Assembly (NCBI GenBank): GCA_003260075.1
Contig: QLIY01000302.1
Location: 62,001-126,000, forward strand
DNA length: 64,000 nt
From: Phallusia mammillata
Taxonomy: Eukaryota; Chordata; Ascidiacea; Phlebobranchia; Ascidiidae
Reading direction: 5' to 3'
Shown here: positions 28,134 through 40,100 of the stretch, piece by piece
How the letters are laid out: every line of letters starts with the position of its first letter
Position numbering within the stretch: position 1 is the stretch's first letter
Notes under the pieces: generated by a model
Seen by the model: only the letters and a program-made list of their open reading frames with translations
What the model was told of the DNA's origin: nothing
Databases searched by the model: none
Program-made: the position numbers and the translations under genes

Positions 28134-28194
<61 letters not shown>

Positions 28195-31100
28195 ACGGAC
28201 AATGGCATTTGGCTGGAGTCGTCAGCTGGAGTATTGGATGTGCTAAAATCGACAGACCCGATGTTTACGCCAACGTGCAATACTTTATCGGGTGGATCAA
28301 CAAATACGCCGGCATGAGTAGGTTATTCTACTTTCTTTTTTAACAAAATCTCAAACCCCCACACATGAAATAGTTTGCACTAAGCGTGGGTAAAAATATG
28401 TCACTTAGCATGTCTTCGTTTGCAGATTTGACGCTTCCAGCTCACGAGTTACCTGGTGAATGTGGGGGAACATATTACAATTTAACCGAAGGAATATTCG
28501 CAAGCCCAGGGTGGCCTTCATTCTATCCTCCAGAACAGTTGTAAGTCGTCACAGCGAAAGTTTTGACAAAATTTTTTCAACACTTGTGGTGTGTTGCAAT
28601 ATTGTAAAAAAGCTGTTTTTCAGTTGCTTGTATCGCATTATGGCTGCTCCTGGGCAGACAGTGCGCATTGAGTTCGACACATTCGCGTTGGAAAAGGATT
28701 ACGATTTTGTGACGATATACAGAGGAGGAATAGATCCCACAAATATTTTCATGCGGTTAACAGGCAACAGATCAGGAGGTAAACTTAAGATCACACAAAA
28801 TCATATCAAAAAGTATTTGCATTTAGGGAAGCATATTTTGTTTTTAATCTGATCTCAAAGTCAAACATTCTTCATTTAGGTTAGATTTATTTGAATCATA
28901 TAACGTTGCTTCGAACTATTATTTCTTGATATCGTTTTTGTAAAAAATGCCATCTATGTTATTCATTTTTCCATCAACTGTCTCAATGACTTGACGTTAT
29001 GTCTTGTCTACATATAGGCATATTTTCAAATCGTTTTTTTTTTTCAGGTGTATTTGAGATCAGCAATGCGACGGTGGAGCTTCTTTTTGAGTCCGACATC
29101 GATTTTTCAAAAGCTGGATTTTTCACGAAATGGTGGACAAGTGGTGAACCTTTAAACTTTACCGGTAATACTTTCAATGCCTGATTTCGTGGTACTGACT
29201 TAATTTTAAATACCAACAACCATTGTCAATGATTTTAGGTGAAGCGAAACCAATCACAGTTTTGGGTTCAACAACTTCAAATCAGGAATCTGTAAACCTG
29301 CTACTTGTCGTTGGAAATTACGTTTCTACTGGAATCACCGCATATCGCCCAACATACGAACAGGTTAGTGTGACATTTTTACATGGTGGAACCTATACGT
29401 TGACGAGATACGTTTTTTTAAAACTGCATACAATTTTTTTCAGGTCGTTTTACTATCAAACATTTCAGTACCAGTGTACAAGATGTTTTTCTACGAACCT
29501 TTAGGCCAGTGGAGAATTATTCCGGGGCATATGCAAGGTATGTCGTATGCGTAAATTCTCTCACCAAAAAGTTAAGAATCATTTTTCCAGTTGGTCAACA
29601 TTTCTCAATGTACATTAAGCATTGCATGAACAAGACATTTTTATTGCAGATAACGAGGTTCCACAAGGCATGTGGTTGTATTGTAACGACAGTGCAATTT
29701 TACCTTCTGACATCAAAGTTCCCTGGAGTGTGTGGAACGGGTCGGCTTGGAGCGAAATCGATTTACAAATAGAATTATCTTTCGGTAAGTTTTTTTTTGC
29801 TTCTTGCTTTAACATGTACTTTCCACTGCAAAAATGGTTAAAATTTCGATTAATTCTACTTTTGTTTAAAAGAAAACCACAATTTTGCCCAAGAAAACCT
29901 CAACGGTCGTACAATTTTTTAGAACCATCAGCAACAACACTTGAAACAACCGCCAGTACTTCCCCGAGTATCATTCCCGTCACAGACAACTTTAACACTA
30001 CATGTCCCACGATGAATTATGATGATGCCATAGGAGTCATCGAAAGCCCGGGTTTCCCAACAAAGTTTCAAGTTGCGGTGAATTCAACCTGTCAATGGAG
30101 AATTCAACCCGACAGTAACAACAGTGGCCAAGCGATGCTGATATTGCTGCTTGTCCAGTATTATGACCTCAACGAGCAAATGGAAATATTTTCCGGAGAT
30201 TACGTCACTGGAAGTCAACCACTGTCGTTCATCGAACCAAGAAGTATGATGGGTAAGTCAAATAAGTTGGGTCAACACAAGTACCAGAAATTATCCTTGT
30301 ATTGTTTTTGGTGTATTTAATTATGGTGGATAAACCAAAGTAACCAAAAATGTTTACTCTGATTCCTTAGACGAAACGTTTCTTATAAATCGCCAAGAAA
30401 ATTCAATGGTTGGATCGGGAAATGGTGACGTGGAAATACCAAGTGCTCATCCGCCCACCGCATCTACTGTTTCTCTTCTGTCGCAATCTGATATCAATCG
30501 AATCGCAGGACAGATTGCAGCTCAACCACAATGCCTGTACGTTAAGTTCAATTCTTAACTTCAAAGTTTTTATTATTTGTTTCTAACTTTTTGCATTTTT
30601 AGACATTCCTTTACTCGTTTTTCGGCCAACACCTGCTCCAGTGATCTTTACACAATGTTTGACAGCAATACCGACGAAGGAGTAACCTCACTTCTTAATT
30701 GCAGTTTGTTTATCAAGTCAGTTTCCAATAAATACGTGCAGCATTACTGCTATTGTAATTTTTTAATTTCTAAAAAGAAAATAATATTGTAACTAATCTT
30801 AGTGTAAGATGTTTTTGTCAATATGATGTCAATCATATCCACGTTGTGTTGTAAAATTGTGGCATTTTCTTGGTTTTAGATGTTTTAATGTGAGTTGGTG
30901 TGATCTGGTTCAGTTTCTTGAGGATCTCCCACATTTTGTCACTTGGGTCGAGGCCACTGAAAATTACTGCCAAGACCCAGCATGGAAGCCACCAGTGCCC
31001 AGCACTACTTCATCCTTACCAGGTCCTTATTCTACATTTCTGAGAAGTTGCCTAATCGGTCTTACCTTAACATGAGGGGTGTGTCTTCTAGTGTTACACT

Positions 31101-34100
31101 AAACCCTAACATTTCTTGTTGTTTTTTCAGGTAGTTTGCATGATGTTGGTTTGGGAAATTCAACACGTCCCCGAAAACAACTTTTCATCTACACAGGTAA
31201 AAACTTATCCTACTTGACTGTGTGTTTCTGAGGGATGAGTCGAACCAAGTATTTACATATGCAAACATTGCTTAAGCATGTGTCAGGCCAAATTTCGGCT
31301 CTACCACGCGAGCTGTGTTTTCCGTTATGTTATAAATGTGCAACGTGCAAATATTCAACACTTACTTTGGTTTATTGCCGGCAGACACAAGCCAATCTGG
31401 TCTGACACTCAGACTGAAGTTACTTGGAACATCCACCGGACACGGATTCTCAATCAAATTTCACACGCTTACTGACCTCAATATGTCCCCATACAACCAT
31501 CAAGAATATGATGTTCAGCATATTGGAGAAACACGATTCCGTATGTTCATGATTATTTCGCCTCTGTATCTGAATTAATAGACATACTAATGCTTAGGTC
31601 GCACGATCCGCTCTATCCAATCTGCCGTAGGTTTATCTTTCGGTCATCCGACTAATACTCCGCCTTCAATTTTTGTGGCACGACCAACGACTACAAATCC
31701 AGGTAGTTAATTCTACACAATTTTACTTCATGTATCATATCGCCAAATGTGTTAAAGTTAAAAAAATGTATACTATAAATTGTAGACCTTTATTTGACCC
31801 AAACAAGCCCAGGGGAAACCCCGTCCCCCTCAGTCGCGCCCCTACTTCGTATCGACCTCACTGCTAATGTGACGTGCGCTGGAACATCGTGGAAATCCGG
31901 AGATCATTGGTTTATTACGTCACCGAACTTTCCAAAGGATTATGATCAGAATTCAAACTGCATGTGGAAATTCGAAACAGAACCAGGATATCAGGTTGGT
32001 TTACAGTTAGGTGATAGGAAGTTTTTAACACTATCTCATAGTTTTAATGGATTTGTTAAATCCAATCAAAATTGAAAATTTTAAAAATAAATTTATTTTT
32101 TTGTTGCACATGACTCTTGCGTATGTTACAAGATAAATCCTTGTGAAGTTTAATTAAAGAATACATTTATTTTGAAAAAAGTGATTAAATAAAATTTAAA
32201 ATAAGCTTAATAAAACTAAATGTTTAAATTTAGGCTGTTTCCACTAAATTAAGCGTTTACTTGCTGAAGTAGCAAAATACTGGTAGTAAATTTATCTTAC
32301 CCTTTTACTTTGCTGTAGATTTTGCTGAAATTTTCCAAGATGTTTGTTGAAGGAGACGTGTCCTGTGGTTACGACAGTACCCCCCCCCCCACTAAATTAA
32401 GCGTTTACTTGCTGAAGTAGCAAAATACTGGTAGTAACTTTATCTTACCCTTTTACTTTGCTGTAGATTCTGCTGAAATTTTCCAAAATGTTTGTTGAGG
32501 GAGACGTGTCTTGTGGTTACGACAGTGTTTCGTTGTATGATGGACCCGATATAAGTTCACCGAGAATTGGGAAATTTTGTGACAGCAGAAACAGTTTTAT
32601 CCGTCCACAGTTGTCCGCTGGCCCTGAGATGTTTATCCACTTCCGCTCCGACCATTATGTCCACATGCAAGGTTCTTTTTACACATGTTTCTGCTTGTGA
32701 TAAGTAGTCATAATTATAACATAATTATTTGCCAGCACCCACCTCTGTGAGCGCTTGCACTTAGTAACTAAAGTGAAACAAATTTTGTCAGAAACTATAC
32801 TAACACTTTTTTGTTGATAACAAAAGATATTAATACCTACAGCTGTAATTTACCTGAAACTTTTATTTATTTAAAGGTTTTAAGGCGTCTCTGTCAACCC
32901 GCAAAACACCGAAACGAGAAAACAAAATAAGTAACCAGACTGTTCTTTACTCATGCCACTTTGATGACGACATGTGTGGGTTTGATGACGAACTTGTGTC
33001 GTCAGACTTTACTTGGACGCGGAACCGGCTTTCTACGTCTTCTGAAGATACTGGACCTCCGTACGACGATTCTCCTATGAGAAACGGTCAGTCGATGATA
33101 CATTAATGTTGTGACAATAAACCGGCGTAGAAATGTGGATGTTAGAAGCAAAATGCTGTAATTATTAAACATTTCTGTAAATACTTACCCCCCCCCCACT
33201 GGACCTCCGTACGACGATTCTCCTATGAGAAACGGTCAGTCGATGTTACAATAATGTTGTGATAATAAACCGACCAATATAGACGTTAGAAGCAAAATGC
33301 TGTAATTATTAAACATTTCTGTAAATGTACTTACAACATCCATGCATTATCAGCACCAGAAACTTTGTAGTAAAAGTTGAAACCTGCATGTCGCTACAAT
33401 TGGCTAGGCAGTGGGTGGGCAACTTTTTTTTATTCCTTGTGTCAATTTACTTGCAATGTCAAAACGCTTTGCGTGCCAACATTGTTATGTATATAAGTCA
33501 TTTGTGACTTTAGATTTGTGGGGTGATTAGAAATCAGACACATTTATATGTGTTCACCTTGTCTTAGGACTACGTCACTCTAAACAAACCTTGTAATTGT
33601 AATAGTCTAATCGTAAAAAAACATGAACTTCTAAATAATTTGGCGTAAGTAATCAGCTCGCGTGTCAGCCTTGGTTGCCTACAGTTTTTGTTTTGGGCTA
33701 GTGTGTTTATCACAAGAATTCCCATCAGAGGTTTTTGATTGTATTTTTTGTTCAATATCGAAAACCTTCTTGTTTTCCATGATTTTTGCAAATCTGCTGA
33801 TTTTGATCTCAGTCTCACCATTTTATTTTAAGTTGGAAAAGGGAATTTATGCCTTACAATAGTTTAACAGAAAGTCGCTCATATAGCATTTACTCCATTC
33901 TCTTCGACTCAATGTTATGTGTTATTTACTTACGTGACTCGGATGAACACAGGTTGGTACGCTTACATCGAAGCCTCGTCTCCTCAACACAAGGGCGATC
34001 GGGCCCGCATTGTCAGCCCGCTTATTAGAGGAACTCCCAACGAGGCACGCTGTCTTCGTTTTTCCTACGACATGTATGGTGGAGCCCATGGTTTTCTCAA

Positions 34101-37100
34101 CGTCTTTGCTGTCGTGGGCCTTCGCAGGAATCACACGCAAGTCTCGCTGGAGGAAGATGGAACAGAGTCAGTGTCTTCCACCGAACCTCTCGTGTATTTG
34201 TTTGGGTCGGGAGTCCATGCTGAGAAAGCGGATGAGAGTAACACCAGTGTAACGTGAGTTTCATTATGCTAGCATCGCGTAGTAGAATTTTTTTTTACGG
34301 TTTATTAACTGTATTCTGCAGTAACTTTGTAAATATACCCGTGTAAGTGGTGACTGACACGATGACCACAAGGTCTTTCGGTAATGGTTTCACGTTTTTT
34401 AGTTTAAGAATCCATTTTAACAGTGGCTTGCTACAATTATGAAAATGCTGTAGTAAATATTATTCACTGAATATTATTTGATTCACCAGGTTCCAACGCT
34501 TTTTGTTATGGAGCAGATCAGATCAGCAGCGTAGATTTGACGAAAAACCTTGGATGCAAGCTTCCGTTACATTTTATCCATCCAGCGATTTTCAGGTATT
34601 AATTGAAACATCAACACTTTTGCATCTTTGCATCCTATCCGAGCTTTGCAATTTAAATTTTTAATCCAACGTTTTAGATCATGTTCGAGGGAGTTCGCGG
34701 ACGAACTTACGAGTCAGATACAGCGATTGATAACATGGAGGTTTTAGAGGGAAAATGTCAGGATGAATGTAAAGAGGATGGTCAGCTTCAGTGTCTCACC
34801 AACAGTGGACTAATAAGCACAGGTAAGCGGCCCTATAACATGACTCATGTGTAAAGGGATTTCGCAAGAGTTTTTTTTTACTTCCTAATTCTGTTAAAGC
34901 CAATTACCCCGAGCAATAGGGCGTGTTATTGGCCTAAACTGCTATGTCCTATTTATTTAAACAACATTAAAAATGCCTCGTACATATACTAACGTCAATG
35001 ATATACAATTATAATTGATTAGTGTGCATGGTTTCTTTAAATCCAAAAACAAATCGTTCCCTCTTTTATTATACCAGAGAAAAAGTAGAGAAAGCGTTCA
35101 ACACATTTAGCTTGATAACTTGGGTTTAGACCTAAACATGTAAATGTGGTGTTGGATTAATTTCTTCCGATTTAACATGGTATAGTTCAAATCAAATATT
35201 GACTGACACAATATAATGTGTAGTGGTAAATCTGGAGTTTCTTTATGTTTTGCCTTATTAATCCGACAACGTTATTTTAGGCGAATGTGTCCCAATCATG
35301 TTGGAGTGCAACGGTGTGAAGGATTGTGCAAGCGGATCTGACGAACTATATTGCATCACTACTTTACGCCAGATGTGCGCGGCAGGTAAAAGAAATTTGT
35401 AGATCAAATCAATACCTCCAATATATTATGTTGTTGTTCTCCTTTAATACCAAATTATTTTATCAAAATGTCTACGCCGCGCAACGAACATTTGAAATCA
35501 TAGTCGACACCAACATCTTGTACGGTTACATGGTTAAACATGTACAATTCATTTCAATTGTGCAGAGACGATCCAACCCAATACGACACTTGCACTTGTT
35601 TGTGACGAAAAACACGTTGATCAATGTGGTTTGTCATCATCTTCCGTAACCCGGATTGATCAAATTATTTGTGATGGAAAAATTGATTGTTTTGGTGGAT
35701 ACGACGAAGCTCTGTGCCCAGAAAAACAGACAAACGCAGAATCAGAGACTGTTATTAATGCTCTTCATGGTGATTGTGGAATTCAAGATGCCGAGGGAGA
35801 TGAAGTGTCAGCATACCCGGTATTGAAACCTTTATCAAATTTCGCCAATAAGATTCTCGTTTATAAGCTGTCCTATTTTTACTTAGATAAGGCTCAACCC
35901 CTTTTTTAAATTTGCAACCACTGTCCTATGTAGATATTGGTATTATTAGTTTATAAACTTGTGAAATTAGTTTAACCCCGTTTTCAATTTCAATGCTCTA
36001 TTTGTTCAAATTTTTAACTGACGATACTTTATCAGAACGTGCCGAATTCGGAACTGTGGCGATGGGTTGTCGGTTTGTACGTTGCCAAACCAAGTCTGGT
36101 TAAATCGAATGGACACACAACGAGCACTGGTGTTTCGTCTTCGGCCTATACTTTCTTGTGTAGTGCTGTTTTTATCCAAGATAATTGGGCGGTTATCCCA
36201 GCTCACTGCATTTTAAACCCTGATCTGTACGACAACTACGCAAGAAGCTTGTTGGAGGCCGATAAAACCGGACCAGATGGAGAACTGTTAGCAGGTAAGT
36301 TAGAAAAGGCAATCCGCAACACACGAAACGCGACTAACGATATTTCTCTCAGAGTTCGATGACCCAGACCTGGATGCCGAAGTCCCTGCAACTTTCTCGT
36401 ACATTCTCATCAGAAATCGAAATCCAAATGTGGAAACAACAGCTAAACGGGTCACGTGGAGGGTCACAAACTGGTTTATTCATCCCGACTATGTAGTTCG
36501 CCCTAACAGCAGCACTTCAAGAAAAGATCGGAGATCTTCGTCGACGTATTTTGATCGTTTCAAGACACTGACCGAAGACAGTGATTCAGCCAATAGTGAC
36601 GTCGCTCTGCTGAAAGTCGAGCTCGATGACGAAGTGTTGTCCCAAGTTGACGTCAGCCCCAACACCGGTGACGTAGTTGAGGAAGAAGAAATGTTCTATG
36701 TGACATATGACGTCAGCATGAATGTCACCGATGAAGCACCACCGTCGTCAGCATGTTTAGAGTTAAAAAAGAAGAAAAAAAGAAAGCGAGGGTCTTCCAG
36801 TGGGTCAAGTGCGTTTCCTTTACCTGTGGAACTTGAGCGACATCCAATTTCTTCTTCGGAACCAGAAAGCACAAAACCGCGAAAGGCGACCTGTATTGCA
36901 ATAGGTCATTCCCCAGTCACCAGGTATAAATACTTGCATGTTTCCGCCTCTTGCTTTATCCTCATGGCATTTTTTTTCTTTCAAACTCTAGCGGATTGGA
37001 GGAAAACCACTTAGTTTGGAGCTTACGCCAATCCAAGATTTCTGTGACATCGTCAGAGATCAGTACTCCACATCTATTCTGTGACACTTATCAACTTCCT

Positions 37101-40100
37101 GAAATGCGAAGGCTTTGCCTCGAGACGATTACATACGACCAAGGTAAGATTTGTCACAAGTTGAAGAACACTATTTAATCCAATGCTAAATCACAGTTTG
37201 AGGTCGTTTTGCGCTAAAAAATGTAAGGACGACTTGAAGCCATGTGAGGACTCTCATATTGCAACGGTTTTGTTTGCCCAAGCAGCAAACATTCACACAT
37301 ATATGCTATGTCGTGAAACAGACTAAGTTATTTGACGAGGTAACATTGACCATTTTACAAAAGACTTTAGGTTTGATCGAGCTTTCCAACACCATATTGA
37401 GTTGCCAAACGCCAAGCTTGAATAAGAGATAGTTGGTATCAAATGCTCGACTTACTCTGGCATTTCCTTTTCCAAAACTACTTTATTATTGTAATACATG
37501 CTGCAGCAAGTCAACGAAATTATTTTCATTCATAGATTCACCTTCTGGCATCGGCTCAATGAGACTCAATACCACAATCCGGGCTGGACATAAATCTGTT
37601 CGAACATCCGCTTTTCTGGTAAGTTACATTCCAACGCAAGGTCATATTTATCGTTTTCCACTGACACCAAGCTTTTTTTCTAGAACGATCCGGGACTTTC
37701 CCTATTTTGCAAGCGACACGACAACCGATGGTTTTTAACTGGACTCTACAGTTGGATAAACTTCAGAAGAAACTTTATGATGCCTAATTACACGTCTATA
37801 CTGAACAACATGCATAGTAAGAATAGTTTGTTGGACCTCATTTAAGCATGCGGGTAGCTTGTGATCTTTCCTGGCCACTTTTGCTAAGTACCTAGCAGTT
37901 GCAATCTGCTTTCTGTCACAAAACGTTCATACGAGTTTTTAAGTAAAGTGGCACTTATGACACCTTAAGACCAATACCATGACCTTCTTTAGGTGAAAGT
38001 TAGCAAACTTACTGGGAGTATCTTTACACAGTCCTTTTGCATGCCAACTTTGTTTAATACTAACACCGCAATTTCGCGTCCCTCTTCTCTCCAAAGCTTT
38101 GCCTTGCTTCCGATTTTCACTAATCCGTCTTTATCTTGTGAAGACAGTGGCTTACTGTCTATTAATTCTCCAGTCTGGCCGAATGACGATCCGACTCTGG
38201 GCGTTCCGATGGGCACAGACTACTTTCTACAAGTCACCCAAAGACATAACGAATGGATCGACAAGTTACTGACCGACGGTAAGCAACAAGAAGTATAACG
38301 CAATTGCGGCACTGTGAATGACAAAAAACACGAACCGATGACTACATGTGGGTCTCCAATGTTATATTCTGCAATTATTATTTTTCTGTCAATTTCTGTG
38401 GGTCTTACAACAAAAAAGGGGTCCAGTAAAACAATCACAGTACGCCAGGCCCATTGAAGGCGCCATACCGAATCAGCCGGTCACCAAGCATTCACCACTA
38501 TATGGCAAGGCGTAGGTTAGAAAAATCTAGCCTGCGGTGGGATTCGAACCCACGACAGGAGTCTTTCCAGTAAAACAAAAATTAATTAAAGCGACCCATG
38601 CACTGAAACTATTTTTTTTATCTCGTCCAGTCTTACTGTTTGCCTGAGCAATATGGACAACTCTGTGAAATAAATAAAACAAAAGTAATCTGGTTTGAGG
38701 AGGCAGTTGCCTTGGCAACGGCTTGTTTTGTTTAATTTTGCGGAGTAAGGCGTTGTTTTGTCAAACGATAGAGCTTTATTGTTATTTAAAGAAGTCACAC
38801 ATCACATCAAGTTGCAAATAATTGTCTTTGATTTTTTTTAGTGCATTTTGTGCCTGCAAATTGTACCGCGAACAATAATGTTGTTTGTTCCGCAGCATAA
38901 AAAAAATACTGCAATATATAAAGGTTGGGAAACATTATATTATATATTACTTTACTTTTCTTATTTTTACATTTATCAATTGTATTGCTTTCCATCAGCC
39001 TGTCCCGGTCAGTTTTCCTGTTATCCTGTCGAATCATTGCATCCGGTCAAATGTATTCCTCATAAATCAGTATGTGATGGAAAAGTGGATTGTCCAATGA
39101 ACAACGCCGATGAAAACAACTGCACTTCTGGTTGTTCTTACAATCCCACACACGATTCCATCCACCGCTACTATTCTCGCCTTTCTTCATCTGGTGTCGT
39201 GCTACCCGAAGGGGCAGGTCTTGTGGATTTGGAAGATTATGACGATGCCACACGTTCCTGGAGAAATGAATCGGTATTTGGTGTTCAAAGGATTCGATTT
39301 AATTTGGTCGACTCTCCAGGGCCACCTAGCTGCCGATGGGTGATACAACCACCACCTGTGAGTGTTTCCAAAATGTTACCATTATGCTAAAAAATGCTGT
39401 TGTAGCTTTGTGCAATTAAACTTAACTAATTACTACAGGTTATTCTTGTGCATTTTTTGTCGAATGAAATATATACAAGGTATTTTCGATCCTAAATTAA
39501 ATAGGTTTACCGACACTGTTTCAAACTTGTCACGGATTTGATTTCTGTTTTTTTACACTTCTTATAAAACCAAAGTACTTCGATTGCAGGGCAAAATAGC
39601 CGTGTTAAGAATTCCAAAGATGAGCGTCAGTCCTGTATTAGGGGGTGGCAACATTCAAATCATAAATCAGGAAAAAAGGTTTATTCACGACTACAAAACG
39701 GAATCGGCATCTTACTTGTCGTCGCCTGGGAAACCAATTGCTTTTTCACTAACGCCACCTCCCGGTATAAAACAATTGACTGCATTAAGGTAATCTTTTT
39801 AAAAGTCATAAAGTATGTTTTTCGGCAATGGATGGAAAATAAGTTTTGAGTTCGATTTGTAGATCGCGCTATTTTGATTATTTCCTTGATGAAGTTGGAA
39901 TGTGCACTGGAATGCACAAATGTTCTAATGGAAAATGCGTGTCGTTACACAAGGTATGCGATGGGGAACTTGACTGTGCTGATATGAGTGATGAACAGGA
40001 ATGTTCATCTGGTAAGTCTTGGCTAGTCTATAAATACTAAACGGTTTTCCTATTCACCTAAAAAAACATGTCTTCGTCATATAAAAATCTTTTTGGTAAA

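Larger units (their letters stand above)
26097..28317 (+). other. Mosaic gene: trypsin-fold protease domain 1, catalytic triad intact
   Basis: Exons 26097-26260, 26466-26644, 26966-27093, 27698-27882, 28110-28317. Zymogen cleavage site KIVGG; His in ITAAHC; Asp in DWDIAIL; Ser in HGDSGGPLV. In chymotrypsin numbering residue 189 is Gly (GICHGDS) and 226 is Asp (RPDVY), instead of the trypsin Asp189/Gly226. The final exon is cut by a C run of 59 right after GDSGGPLV. The frame happens to stay open, which would give 19 prolines, and the Cys201 expected to pair with the Cys in MCYIAGYG is missing at that point. I take the proline stretch as artefact. Confidence 0.9.

Noticed and set aside
28009-28317. 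Alternative frames over the C59 tract giving polyproline or polyglycine
   Set aside because: They overlap the protease exon in the wrong frame or strand and owe their length to the homopolymer.
38520-38600. Functional tRNA gene on the minus strand
   Set aside because: Only the T-arm/B box is present; no D-arm, anticodon stem or acceptor stem pairs around it.
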